This document shows, in pieces, positions 48,329 to 59,901 of a stretch of DNA of 64,000 nt. Every line of letters starts with the position of its first letter. The stretch's first letter is position 1. The DNA lies in assembly GCA_012932865.1 (NCBI GenBank), contig SAXG01000028.1, positions 62,001 to 126,000 on the forward strand, in the 5' to 3' direction. Made by a program: the position numbers and the translations under genes. The notes below the pieces were generated by a model. It worked only from the letters and a program-made list of their open reading frames with translations. It had not been told where the DNA came from and ran no database searches. This DNA is from Amylostereum areolatum. Lineage: Eukaryota > Basidiomycota > Agaricomycetes > Russulales > Stereaceae.

Positions 48329-48770
48329 ATGAATGCAGATCTCTCTCAAGGTATTTTGGAGGGACAGCGTTTTGAGAGCGAGTGCGTAATCACTACCACG
48401 GACTCATCGTTTATACACCACTGACTCGATGGCCTGATAATCTGCTAGCCCGAAGAAATTCTGGTCTTTCGCCGCGCAGCAGCGTATAAGGCTCACTACG
48501 CCACCGAACCAAGACGTAATCACTCCTCGCTCTGTGCTTGAACAAGTCCAGTTAGCTGTCGATCGTGAAATCAACGCTGCCGCCGAAACCCTGCGAGCAC
48601 TTAGGTCCCACAAGAATTCCCTCCATCCCATATGCCGTATCCCTGAAGAACTTCTCGCTCGGATATCCTTCTTCCTCTCCCTCACCCCCTATACTTGCAA
48701 TCACAGGAAACTTCATGAGCGCCCGCTTCGGTGGCATCCCTTTTCAGGCTTTCTTGATGAAGATACATAG
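48329..48770 (+). pseudogene. F-box N-terminal remnant
   Basis: Exons 48329-48381 and 48449-48770 join in phase. They encode a heptad-like stretch and an F-box (EINAAAETLRALRSHKNSL, then HPICRIPEELLARISFFL). The frame ends at TAG 48768-48770, shortly after the F-box. The usual VCRxWR motif and Leu-rich C-terminal part do not follow in any frame, and the next kilobase holds only an unrecognised 241-codon frame (49095-49820). It may be a truncated gene, a remnant, or a short F-box protein whose later exons I could not find. Confidence 0.45.
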
Positions 48771-49701
48771 TGGTCGGAGGTACGTCTTCGAGTCTGCTTG
48801 TATCCTGTGTTCGCTTCAGCCTGAGGTACTTCATACAGGCGCATGGCGGCTCTCGTATCGCTCTTAGTACAATGCTTTTCGCATCTTCCAAGCATCGAAC
48901 CCGGCGCGCACACACTCTTGCTCGATATGCTTCGATGCGTCAAATGGCCGCCTGCGATGCTCAGGCGGCCGGTAAATTTCCAGCGACTAATTGATGCTTG
49001 TAGCATAAGTACCGTTCCTCCGTCTACTCAAACGATGCCCTGTTTCACCATAGGTTCCTGTGCCGATCCATCACATTAGTAGGGATTTTTTTACGTGACG
49101 CTGGTTAGGCTTACTTTCGATTCAGCTCAAACTCGGCTGGTGACGTCAAGAGTCAGAACTACGCACCTTCACCGATATTGGTCAATAAACCGGTGCACTC
49201 ATTCCTGGAGTATCCAGCGACTTTTTCATACGACGGACGACATAGGCCCTCGCCCTGCTGACGTAGTGTCTGGACTACTAAAGCGTGTTCCGATCGACGA
49301 GGTGGGTCGAAGCCATATGTCCGTCGTGGAGGCTGTGAAAATGGATGATTTCGCGTTCCGAGTTCTCACTGACCAGAAGCCCCCAGATTATGACATGGGA
49401 ATATCGGAGGTGGCATGGAAGTCCCTGCGGCGGTGTTCAGACGGTGTTGACAAGGTTGGCTCGTCGCAATTTTTCCTAAAAACAATTCCGTCTCTTTCCC
49501 GTCTGTTGCACGTGAAGGCGAGTCGCTCCGTTTGCTTTGACGGAGATACTGTGCATATTCACCGGTGCGTTTATCAACCGGGAGGCGAAGTCCACGGAAA
49601 GCGAGCGGAACTCGACAATTTGAGAGTGAATACGACCAGGTGCTTGGCTCGCAAATCAGTCCTTCCCGTATCGACGAAGTCGAGCCACCTCTTTTTCTGC
49701 A
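48771..49701. other. Region between the F-box remnant and lectin gene 2
   Basis: A plus-strand frame of 241 codons at 49095-49820 overlaps the start of lectin gene 2 and has no recognised domain, so it was not accepted as a gene. Decayed F-box C-terminal sequence could lie here but was not identifiable. Confidence 0.4.
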
Positions 49702-49709
49702 TATATAAA
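49702..49709 (+). promoter_or_regulatory. TATA box of lectin gene 2
   Basis: TATATAAA lies 82 bases upstream of ATG 49784, followed by a C/T-rich leader. Confidence 0.5.
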
Positions 49710-49783
49710 CCTTGGCGTATCTGGCCCCTCCTCCCCATACTCATACTCATCCCAACCTTCTATCGGCGCTTGACTCGTATACG

Positions 49784-50720
49784 ATGGTCGCCATTCTCCC
49801 CGGACGCTTGTACAGGCTGATCAACTTCAGGAGCAGCACTGCTATCGAAGTCCCCAGCTCTGAATGCGCCTCCGTCACCTGCGACGCCTCCTCGACCTGC
49901 ACCCCAGCGGTTTGTACTCACGTCTCGTGCAACACGCCGGCTTGTTCTCCGCAAACGTCGACCACCGTCGTCACGCCTGCAGTCGTCCACTACGACCTAT
50001 ACCCCGGCGACCACCACTACCACGTACGCTCCGGCGACCGCTACTACGACTCACATCCCCGCCACGGTGGCCACGGTCTGCTCTCTGCCCGCAGCGACTA
50101 CCATTACCAGTTGCACGCCGTCTGTGTGCACCTGCACTACCACCACCACCACCCCAACGTGCAGCCACGCCACCCTAGCTGGCAATACCGTCCATGTTGA
50201 CGAGCACCACGGCCACCACTTGTGTCACCACAAGACCCATAGTCAGGAGGTTCGTGATTATTTCTGCATCGCTCAAGCATGGGTTTTAAACCTGCTGCTT
50301 CAGTGGGTTTTCGAAGAGCGCCACGGCGGTGTAGCCATTTTGTCCAAGCAGACGAACAAGTACCTCGTCGTCGACGGGGACCTTCACCACGGCGCGCGCG
50401 TCGTCGCCGTCCACACCCACACCCCGCAGGTCTGGGAGATCCGCCGCGTGGAAAACGACTGCATTCGGTACGTTCCCATCCCGATTTTCTTCCCGTAGGT
50501 ATGTCCCTGACGATCTGCCGGCGATTTCCTCAGTATTTTCGCCGTGGGCACGTCGTACAACATCGACTTGTGCGAGCACTGGCACGGCGGCCACCACGCG
50601 CTGGGTCACCCCGGCGGTGTCCCCCTTATCATCTCGAACAACTGCCCCTGCAAGAACCAGGTGTGGCGCGCCTACAGCTGTGGGAACGTTGCGACGGTGG
50701 GACTTCACGCGAAGCTGTGA
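49784..50720 (+). CDS. Ricin-B-like lectin with a Thr/Cys-rich insertion, lectin gene 2
   Basis: Exons are 49784-50249, 50304-50467 and 50534-50720. The start (GRLYRLINFRSSTAIEVPS) and the later part (QWVFEERHGGVAIL, KYLVVDGDLHHGARVVAV, QVWEI, NIDLCEHWHGG, NQVWRAYS) align with lectin gene 1. Between them lies an insertion of about 100 residues, first Cys-rich then Thr/Pro/Ala-rich with repeats such as YTPATTTTTYAPATATTT, then a His-rich patch (HVDEHHGHHLCHHKTH). The Cys-rich and Thr-rich parts lie in different frames; removing one base from CC 49987-49988 joins them. The lectin fold is supported by homology. The insertion could be an O-glycosylated or metal-binding loop, but that is inference. 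No signal peptide is present. Confidence 0.65.
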
Positions 50721-52153
50721 TCTCCGTTGGACGGTTGGAATGTGTGAGCTTTTCGTTGCTATTTATGTAGCTACGGTGATTTGAGCACCGGGGCGAAGTA
50801 CACATGTCATTTGGGGCGACGGGGCGTGCACGCACTGGCAGTGAGAACACGTGGGAAATGTTAGACGGATGACTATGACTCGCCTCGACTTACATCCTAC
50901 ATTCTTGGAAGTAGCTGATGAGGGACGGAGACGCTTCGAGCAGGAAAGCCCTTGAGTTTGTTGATGTAACTTACCCTCAATGGTTGACCTGACCAGGATA
51001 TATTCGCACAGATGAGACCCTACAGGCTGGCCCCCCACTAATCCCCGCGCATTGCCGACGAGTGCACTCCTTTTCGAAGTAGAATTTCTGCTTCTTTCTG
51101 GCCCCGCAAAGCCCGTCTGTCCTCGCCTCAGACTTGTCGCGCGTAGCGTCCGTTTCGACAGCGTCGTCGATGCTTTATGATGCATAGCATCATGACCAAC
51201 GTTCGAATTTGAGGTGTGCCGCTGCGTCGTCTGCGTCTGTGGGGCAGCCTTTTGAGATGGGCGGCGACGACGGATCGCTGTGAAAATTCTCAATCATCGA
51301 GGGTTACCTCGATTCGATTCTGACGATGTGTGCCCTCGTCGCGATCACTTCTTGACCGTGTTCACACTTGTCGCCCTCGAGAACGCCCCCCCCCCCCCGA
51401 CTGAATGCAAACCGTCATGTGGGCACCTTCAATGTTTTTGGTCACGTCGGGATACCATATTGAAGAGATAAAGTAGTCGGAAGGCCGGCGCATAAGCGGC
51501 TGTACATCACGGTAAGTACATACCAGGTTGAGATGCTTCCAAGGACATGCAGCGCGGCGACGATTCGATGCTGTTACGTCGTACGCCCTCCGCAAAAGCG
51601 GAACAGAACTTGAAGAAAAGACCCTCCCACTTACCACGGATCATGATTCCTGGGCTGGCCGCAGACCAGTTCACTGGCAACATTGTACTGGCAGTTAGGG
51701 CCCTAGGGGCACGTCCTGTCCGCCACGCTGTCCCAGTGACCGCTGAGATGGGCGTCATCCGAGTCGCCACACGTACGGTCGAGATTTGGCCACACATGCG
51801 GTTTCAATCGCCTGGAATGTGATGAATTGTCGAGGAACGTGGTGCGGCGTGATGCATCAAAGTTCTGGGCGCGATCCTACCACTTCCACGAGTTGCAAAA
51901 GACGCGGCGTGGCGTCGTTGGAATTTGAATGGCTCCAGCGCCGTATGGTCCCGCTCTTCCCACCTTGTCCGACCTTGTCCGACCTCGTCCCAGCCGGGAT
52001 GAGCTAGAAGTCCTGGGTGTGGGCGTGGAAGAACATAAGGGTTAGAAGGCGTCTCACCCTAGCAGAGATCGAGCGGAGAATACCGGTGGGTTGCGACTGG
52101 TTGGCTAGGGTTGGCCGTCGGGACTATTTCCAGTTTCTCCTACTTTTTTAGAT
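50721..52153. other. Gene-poor stretch
   Basis: No supported gene. A 91-codon plus-strand frame (51547-51822) has no domain. A run of 13 C occupies 51386-51398. Confidence 0.5.
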
Positions 52154-52530
52154 TTAGGTTCGGAACAAGCCCTTTAGATTGTTGTTGAACCTAATATGCA
52201 GCGGAGTCCTGCTAGTAGTACTACCCCCCTCGTAGCCTGTACTAAGCATGTTGCACACGCCACCATTCTGCTGTGTGCACATGGTGATGATCGTAGCGCC
52301 GCGATGATATGTTCCATCGCCTGTGAGAATGGAGAACGGAGAATGGGATTCTGAAGTCACGGTTATTAGTTGCCCGACTGAAATGCAAAAAAAAAAACTT
52401 GAAAACAGAGCTTAGGGAGAGCTGAGAAGGCTCACGCTCGGGAAGTTGGAACTTGTGTGGAGTACCTGGGCCGCCTTGGCATTGTCCGCACAAACCGGTA
52501 TTTTTTCCAGTCCCTGCTTTCGGTACGTAA
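52154..52530 (-). CDS. Hypothetical small protein, 3' part only
   Basis: A terminal exon 52377-52154 joins an upstream exon ending at 52436 through a canonical 58-base intron whose pyrimidine tract is a 12-T run. The joined reading passes from TGLCGQCQGGPGTPHKF into QLPELGQLITVTSESHSPFS and CTQQNGGVCNML, with paired Cys and many Ser, Thr and Gly, as in small secreted proteins. The 5' end is not resolved; frames continue to about 52.78 kb but look less natural. No family was recognised. Confidence 0.35.
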
Positions 52531-52877
52531 CATGGAGACTCTGCTCCTGGTCGTTGCGAGAGGATTACTGATTCCTTGGGAAGGGCGGTGGACCGTGGGG
52601 TGATGAATCGCGGACTCGGACTTGAACAACTTGCCGGAAGAACGGGAACAACCGTACCAATTTGGGGACGAAGTGACAGTGTAAAGAGAGATGAAGTCAA
52701 TATTTGTTCCCGATAAGGAAGGGGGGAGGACCCAAGATGGGGAAACACGACCTGAGTCCTCCTGACAGCCATTGCCAATGCCATCGCCCCTATTTTTGAA
52801 ACATCCCGCCCTTCTTAACCGTTCGCCATTCGCCCTTCGCGACTCTTTCTCTGCCTTCCCCCCCGAACCCATGCACC

Positions 52878-55188
52878 ATGATCCTCGACGATGCCCTCGG
52901 AGGCATTCTCCTCGGCACCTTCCTCTCGGTCATGTACGTGCCCCTCACGAGAAACCTTTTCGACATTGGTTCGTGGACTGACGCGGGCGACCGCAGGCTG
53001 TATGGTATCTGCACGCTCCAGGCGGTGCTTTACTTCACTGACAAGCTGGACGAGCCGATGTTTCTCAAAGCACTGGTGCGTGGCTTGTCTTTTTTCGACG
53101 AGTCTCGCCCGGGGTGCTGACAGGGTTGGCTATGTGTGCACTGTGTGTCTAGGTCTCCGTGGTCTGGTGAGTCTTGCGCTTGCCCATCGCGGCTGTCTAC
53201 TCACACAATCTGATATTCGCAGGGTGCTCGAAACAGTTCACACCGCGTTTACGATATACAACATATACGTTATGACCGTCACGAATTTCGGAGACTTGGA
53301 GTCCCCCGGGTTGATCTTCTGGTACGTCCCCCCTATTCTATCTCACCCCATTTCTCATTCTCTGGCTTTAAACACAGGAGTGAACCGGTGCGTTTTCTGT
53401 CCACTTGTAACGAACGTTAAGTTGACGAGGACTGCGACGAACAGGCGTACATCTTGACCGGGGTGAGTTCTCTTGCATTCGGGATCCCAGTACGGCACTG
53501 AGTCGTGCAGATCGTCATCATGTTCGCAGTCCATTGGTACGTTTCATTGTGATGAAGATCTCTCGTTGACTAATGAGGGCTTCAGTTTCTTCACGCGCCG
53601 CGTATGGCTAGGTGCGCCCGTCCATTATGCCGTGACTGAACATTCAGAGTTGACCTCTCCTCCAGTATGTGGAAAGCCACTTATCTTCACTGGTATCTTG
53701 GTATGTGTCTCACCGCCTGTCGTGGTGTACTCGCTACTCATCTGTTATCCAGGTGGTCATGGTGATCGCCCATTTTGGTACGAGCTCGAGCTTATCCTTG
53801 TCACCGAAATGGATGTTTATCATTCGCCTCCTCGCCAGTCATCGGTCTCGGTGAGTCATCACGGCCGTCCTAGTCCGCACGACACATGCTCACTCGCTTG
53901 TCCCAGTCATCGGCGTGGCGTAAGTGACATGGCTTCGACAGCCCGCGCCGTACTAACGTGCGGTTTCACAGCTACAAGTTCAGGACATGGCCCGAATTCC
54001 GAAAACACGACATTTCCTTGGTGCGTTTCTTCCCTGTTAGTTTCGCCAGACCTCCCCTCTCATTGCCGGCCAGATCGTGGTCTGTGGAGGGCTGGGAAGC
54101 GCCGCCGTCGCCGACATCCTGATCGCGGTTGCACTCTCGCTTTACCTTCGCCGAGGACGGCAGGACCTTCACGAGTGAGCTCCCTTGGTTCCATGATCTT
54201 CGCGGCCTTACTTACTTGTACGCATAGGCGCTTCAGTGGCGTGCTCAACCAGATAATGTTTTTCATTGTGTCCACGGGGACGCTAACGGCGTGCGTATTT
54301 CTTGCCTATCTTCTCCCTGCTCCTCTGTCTATCGTTCTCCTCTGCGTTTCCGATCCTGCTATGTACTAACTAGGCGCACGTACAGATTGACCTCGGTGGG
54401 CACTGTCATCGCAGTATGTTGTTTGGCAGCTCTTCAAGTTTTGTATGAATTCTGACCTCTTCCGGCCCTCGCTTCTCCCTTCCCAATCCAAGTTCGCGAC
54501 GGACAAGTACGGGGGCGTGTTCCTGGGCATGGCCACCCTTCAAAGCAAAGGTGCGTCCCCCCTTATCCTGTTTCTGTCTCCGACTCACCTCGGGACGGAC
54601 ACAGTCTACGCCAACTCCCTCCTTGCAAAGTAAGTACAACTCCACGTCACCCGAAGTGGGTGTTCAACGCTCGGCCGCTCACCTCGCCTCCGGATCCAGT
54701 TTGAACTCAAGGAAGAAACTGCGGAACAAGCTGACGTCGTCGGGATCTCAGGTGGAGTTCACGACCGTGCAGCCGCTGTCGATGGACAGCCACAGGGTGC
54801 GTCTCGGGTTTTTTCTCTCGCTGGCTCAGTACTCAGTTCGTATCCTCTGACGCGCCTTGTTCGGACCTGCAGTACCCGCCAAACGGGTCGAATATCTCGC
54901 GACGGGCAGAGACTGCGCAGTCGGGGTCCAGCGACACCGTGCGTTTCCCGTCTCCTCTGGCCTCTCCTCTCAGCGTACTCATCCCAGCTCCAGGATGTAA
55001 CCAGCACAAAACAGGAGGATTTTCGTTTGAACAAGGGTTTCGTGGTCATTCAAAGGGGTCGTGTTCATGATGTACCAGTAGTATCATCCCAGACATCCGT
55101 CCGTGTAGCTCTTAGTACATGTTGTGTGCGTCACGCTTGTTTATTGAATCCATTATTGATAAGTGAGTGCCGGGTGACGGGTGCCTGA
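52878..55188 (+). CDS. DUF6534-type seven-helix membrane protein
   Basis: The start is ATG 52878 (MILDDALGGILLGTFLSVM). About a dozen short exons follow, spliced as LYGICTLQAVLYF, VLETVHTAFTIYNIYVMTV, IVIMFAVHCFFTRRVWLV, FTGILVVMVIAHFG, SAAVADILIAVALSLYLRR and NQIMFFIVSTGTLTA, ending with the hallmark VYANSLLAKLNSRKKLR. This order of helices and the YxNSLLAxLNxR end define the DUF6534 family, which is expanded in Agaricomycetes and has no assigned function. The tail is hydrophilic. The stop at 55186-55188 follows the last intron in phase, but the last 60 residues look unlike the family, so the true end may be earlier. Confidence 0.75.
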
Positions 55189-55378
55189 ACGCAACGCAGG
55201 ACTTTCCAGCCTCGAGGAACGTCCTGACATCCTCCCTAAGAATCCACCAGTCCCATGTCCCAAGCTGTAATTCGTGCAGAGAACGATAAGTAAAAGCGAC
55301 CAGACGCAGACCGCGCAGTTCGCTTCGCATCCAGTCAAATAATTTATGTGTGCAGATACAAAGAGTACACCGCTCGTC

Positions 55379-56836
55379 CTACTCCGCCTTGGCCCTCCCG
55401 CGCCCCTGTGTACGCCAGCGCCCCAACACCTGGTTCGCCCTGAGCACGAGCAGGTCCCGCAGCATCTGCAGCGAGTCGACGACGACGTTGAGCTTGCTCC
55501 CGGGCACCTCGTGCCACTCGATCGGCACCTCCACCACGGGGATGCCCTGCTGCTTCGCGAGCAGCAGGATCTCGACGTCGAAGATCCAGGTCGCGAGGTG
55601 CTGCCGCGGGAAGATCTCGCGCGCGGCCGCGCGCGTGAACAGCTTGAAGCCGCACTGGGTGTCGCGGATGTGGCCGACGCCGACGAGGCGTAGGATCGTG
55701 TGCAGGCCGTACATGAGGAAGTTGCGGAGGACGGACCGCTGGGGGGCACGGGTTCAGTACCAGGCTAAGCGGGAGAGAGGAAGGGAGGGAGACAGGCGCG
55801 TACTTTGACCACAGGCCTCGGTCTTGACGAGGTGGGCGCGGCTCCCGATCGCGACCGCGGGCGCGCTCTTCGGATACGCGTCGAGCGCGGTCCACAGCAG
55901 CTCGAGATCCTCGAACCGGCTCGCGCCGTCCGCGTCGACCATGAGCAGTCGCCGCCCGCGCCCGTGCAGCATCCCGTGCCGCACGGCGCCGCCCTTGCCC
56001 AGGTTGTGTTCGAGCGGCACGACCCGGATCTCCGTCTTGGGGTACGTCTTGGCGAGCTCGAGCGCGAGGTCGGCGGTGCCGTCCGAGGAGCCGTCGTCGA
56101 CGATGAGGACCTCGGACGTGCGGGCTTTGCGCGAGGCGAGGTGGGCGACGGTGGTCTTGAGCATGTCCGGGAGGCGTTCGCGCTCGTTGTAGGCTGGGAT
56201 GACGACGGTGAGGTCGACGAGGTCTTTGGAGGAGGTGTCGGTCAGGAGAGGGGAGGGCGGTGGGCATCTTGGTGCTGCGGGAGCGGTAGAGTTTTTCGGA
56301 GGCATGCTCGACGATGGGGGGCGGGGAGAAGTAGAGCAGCGCTAAATATGCCTGTCGGATAGAATGGTGTAAGCATCATCCGGGGCATGACCGGGGGGGG
56401 GGGGGCAGAATAAAGAGGGCAGAAAATCAGCGATATGCGGTGCGAAACCGCGAACCTGACGGACTCGTCTTCGCCTCGGCGCACGTCAGGAGACGGCCCA
56501 AGGCTCTAAGAACAAGGATGATCTAGGAATTCATCATAGCGTCCTCGAGGGTTTCTCCTCGGGGTTTGTGGACGTCTGAGGACCGGGGAACTGTGGCTGT
56601 CGCTGGATAGGAATCCGAGCATGCAAACATGCTACTCCGACGGAGCCATTGCATCCAATTGGTAGTGGACCACTTCAACCAAACGTTTCCCTCGCTTTGG
56701 TATACCCTTTCCAGACGCCCCATAAACCCCGACGGCGAACCCACCAACCAACGCGCAGGAACTAAAACCGAAAACTCACCAGCAGAAGCACCGCGAGCGA
56801 GGCGATACCGCCGTAAGTGAGAACCGCGCTGTCCAT
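55379..56836 (-). CDS. ALG5: Dolichyl-phosphate beta-glucosyltransferase
   Basis: Exons are 56836-56780, 56351-55804 and 55738-55379. ALG5 transfers glucose from UDP-glucose to dolichyl phosphate on the ER membrane for N-glycan assembly. A short first exon encodes the N-terminal membrane anchor (YGGIASLAVLLL continuing AYLALLYF). The GT-A family 2 core follows: TVVIPAYNERERLPDML, VLIVDDGSSDGTADLA, NLGKGGAVRHGML and LMVDADGASRFEDLE (with the DxD-like metal site). GHIRDTQCGFKLFTR and IEWHEVPGSKLNVVVDSLQM follow, as in known ALG5. Extra bases in GG 56245-56246 and GG 55814-55815 break the frame; with both removed the length is exactly 320 residues. The first intron is 428 bases and contains a 13-base C run on the coding strand. 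Confidence 0.9.
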
Positions 56837-57090
56837 CGAATCAACCAGGCGCTCGCATGCAGCCGCCAAGTTGTTGCGGGCGAGGATGGAGAACAGAGAG
56901 AGGTCTCCGAAGAGGAGGTAAAGGTGAGAGAAAGAACATCGTCGACACGTCGCTGCGCCTTCGGAGACGTGTATCGCCAAAGCCGCCGCACGTGATCAGC
57001 GCGACGCGTGCCGATTCGTTGACCAGCGTGCGCGGCGCGACTTGTCCGTCTTCGCCATCATCGACGACCATCACCGACACCGTCTCTGCC

Positions 57091-59086
57091 ATGTCGACCC
57101 CGGATCTCGCAGAAGTGCTCAAACGTGCGGAGGACATCGTGCTCAAGGCGAGGAAGGAAGGCAACCTCCCGTATGTCGTCGCTGCTAGCGCTCGTGTTGG
57201 GCAGTAGCACTTTGCCGAGACGCGCGCTCACCGACATGCCCGTCCGTTTTGCAGTTCTCTGACCCCGCGACTTATCCGACAACAGCTCGAGAAGGACCTC
57301 GACCTGGAGGCCGGCACCCTTGACGAGTCGAGCTACAGGAAGCCGCTGAAGGAGGCCATCGCGACGGCCATCGTGCGTCTTCGTTCTCACATTCCACCGA
57401 CGCGCCTCCTTCCGGCTGATCATTCCTTGTAGCGAAAGCCACTCGAAGAACGCGATAATGATCCGCCGTCTGACAAGAAGGAGGACAAGAAAGCTGTCAA
57501 GCGGAAGCGCAAGGTCGCCTCCGAGGAAGAGGGGGAGGAGGAGGAGGAGGTCAAGCCTAAGGGAAAGACACCGAAGAAGGACCCCGCAAAGCCTCCTCGG
57601 TCGAGAGGGAGACCAACCTCGCGATCTAAGTCTGCCAAGTCGGCAGTGCGTTTTAACCCCCTCTGCTTCGCGCATTGCCACCGACGAATGATCTCTCATA
57701 GGAAGTGGTCGAAGAGTCTGACGAAGATGAGGACGTGAAACCAGCGCAGAAACCCGTCAAGAAGGTACGACCAAGCCTGCGCCATGTTAACTATACACTC
57801 TCATGCCTCCAATGCTTTGACAGAAGAAGCCCGTCGGAAGATGCGCAGCCCAAGCCCAGCTCTTCCAAACCACAGTCCCCACCGAAACCCAAGTCCACAT
57901 CCGCGCGCCCTTCCAATAAGAAGTTTGTATCTGCCGACACTGTGGACGTGCGTTTGTTCTCTCCTCTCGTCCCCGTGTCCCCCCGGAGGTTTACTTCTTT
58001 CCCGTTAGACCGATGACGATGGCGAACAAGTGCCTTCGAAAGCCTACGAAATCCTCAACCAAGCCACTCCCAGTCTACATCCAAAGCACATTCAGACGGG
58101 GATGCGGCAGCTGTGAGTAGCTGCCAAACCCACGTTCCATGGCCCTGCTTGACTACCCTGCCATCCCTTAGGACAGCGATGTGGAGATGTCAGACGTGAT
58201 GGACGAAGCCCCGAAGAAATCGAAGGCCAGGTCGAAGGTAACCCATCTTTTCACCTTCCTCCGTGGGCATCCCCGGCTCCTGGTCCCGTATTGACTCCCC
58301 ACCCCCCTCCTCCCTCTACGCATTTCAGAAGACTGCCGAGGTGCGTTTTTCTCTTCTCTGCTCCCCTCTTACCACACCGGTTCTCATCAACGCATCTCAC
58401 GCAGAAACCCGCCCCAAAGACGAAACGAGCCTCCAAATCATCCGCGGTGCTCAGCAAAGATGAAGCGACCATCAAGCGTCTCAAGGTCTGCCCGTCCACC
58501 CTTCTCCTCGTCCCCATCTTCTTACAGTCCTCCCGCACTCCAGTCCTTCGTCGTGGCATGTGGCTCGCGCAAAGGTGTGGTCGAAGGAATTCAAGGGCCT
58601 CGACTCGCCGAGCCAGCAGATCGCGCGTCTGCGCGCGATGCTGGCCGAGCTGGGGATGACGGGACGCTTGAGTCTGGAGGCGGCGCGCTCGATCAAGCGG
58701 AAGCGAGAGCTGGAGAAGGAGCTGCGTGCGTTTCGCGTGCTCTATCTTTCGCATGGGTGTAGCGCTGACGGCGATGGTGATGCTGCAGAAGACGTGCAGG
58801 CGTTTGAGAAGGCCGTGGTGTCCGGGAGGCCGTTCCGCACGAGGCAAGGTGAGAAGACGCGACCGAAGGATGACAATGATGAGGATGACGGTGGTGCGAG
58901 TGAGGAAGATGGGGACGGGGGCGGGGGCGGGGGCGGGGACGAGGACGAGGACGAGCAGCCGGTGAAGCGCAAGGTTGGTGCTTCGTGATTACTCTACGTG
59001 ACCGATACTTATGTGGGCGGTTTCAGGCGAGAAATGCGCGGCAGAGCATTATGGCCTTTCTAGGCGATCAAAGCGATAGTGAATGA
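57091..59086 (+). CDS. HIRIP3-like histone chaperone with DEK-C domain
   Basis: The start is ATG 57091. Residues about 28-70 form a DEK-C-type domain (LTPRLIRQQLEKDLDLEAG, RKPLKEAIATAI). Long Lys/Glu/Ser/Pro-rich disordered exons follow. The C-terminal part is the conserved HIRIP3/CHZ region: SFVVACGSRKVWSKEFKG, then IARLRAMLAELGMTGRLS and IKRKRELEKEL, and after an acidic stretch the last exon reads QSIMAFLGDQSDSE. HIRIP3-type proteins bind H2A/H2A.Z-H2B histones. The conserved KVWSKEF requires one base fewer at GG 58574-58575 and the basic-acidic linker one fewer at CCC 57830-57832. AAA 58039-58041 and CCC 58069-58071 are probably also over-long. Exons between 57.7 and 58.5 kb are very short. 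Confidence 0.75.
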
Positions 59087-59901
59087 AGCGGTGGCTATTT
59101 CCGTCAGCGTGTTGGTTGGTTCATCTTCCTGTTGCTCTGCTCCTGGTATTCCCTTGGGCGCTTACGTTGCCTTCGCTTTTTCGCTCTTTTGCTCTGTTGG
59201 CTATCTTTGTTATCCTATGCTATATTTTCCTCCCTATTCTGACGCCTTTTCTGGTACATCTTGAGCTTAGGGTCATGTCGCCTTCCCCACCATTCGTTAC
59301 GATACAGTTCGTTACGGCCGTAACGGGATGTTGTGGTGCACGGTAAGTGTGTATGTTCGTGCAGTAAAATTCTTTTGGTATTCGATATTCAATGATCATC
59401 ACTTGAGATCGCGTCGTCTTTTCTCGCCCTCCCAATTATGCTCGCCTCACGAGAAATGCCCTCCGCGATAGGCGGCAACGGCGCTGACGGAGACAGAAGG
59501 GCAGAATCGCGGTTCCTCTCGCCGATCGGTGTCTATCGCGCTCGTCAGTCGTATTCCTTTCCGAAGCATCTTGCAAGCAGCGCAGCTGAACGAACTTGAA
59601 CGCACCGGGAGGTATTCGCTCGAAGACACGCTGTCCCGTTTTGGGTCCGGACGTACTCTTGCCTGTTGGGATTCAGAGACACGGTGAGCCGAGCTGAGCG
59701 TAGTGAGGAAGCGAGCAGCCGTAACCGTACATGTCCGATCGTGGGTATCGCGCTCGCCTTCCCTTGTCCTGGGCGGCCGTGCGCGAACTGGATTGAGGAG
59801 AGAATGCGTCCTGGACGTGTCAATGTCAACGGTGGGCGAGTGATGAGGCTATTCAAAATACGTCAGGGGGCAGAGGATGTGAGACAGCGGGCAGAGGCGT
59901 A
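59087..59901. other. Convergent spacer
   Basis: It lies between the ends of the HIRIP3-like gene and the minus-strand DUF6534-type gene. A minus-strand frame at 59545-59856 could be an extra 3' exon of the latter. Confidence 0.4.

Noticed and set aside
49095..49820. 241-codon plus-strand frame between the F-box remnant and lectin gene 2
   Set aside because: No recognised domain, it overlaps the lectin promoter and start, and it was not continuous with F-box sequence.
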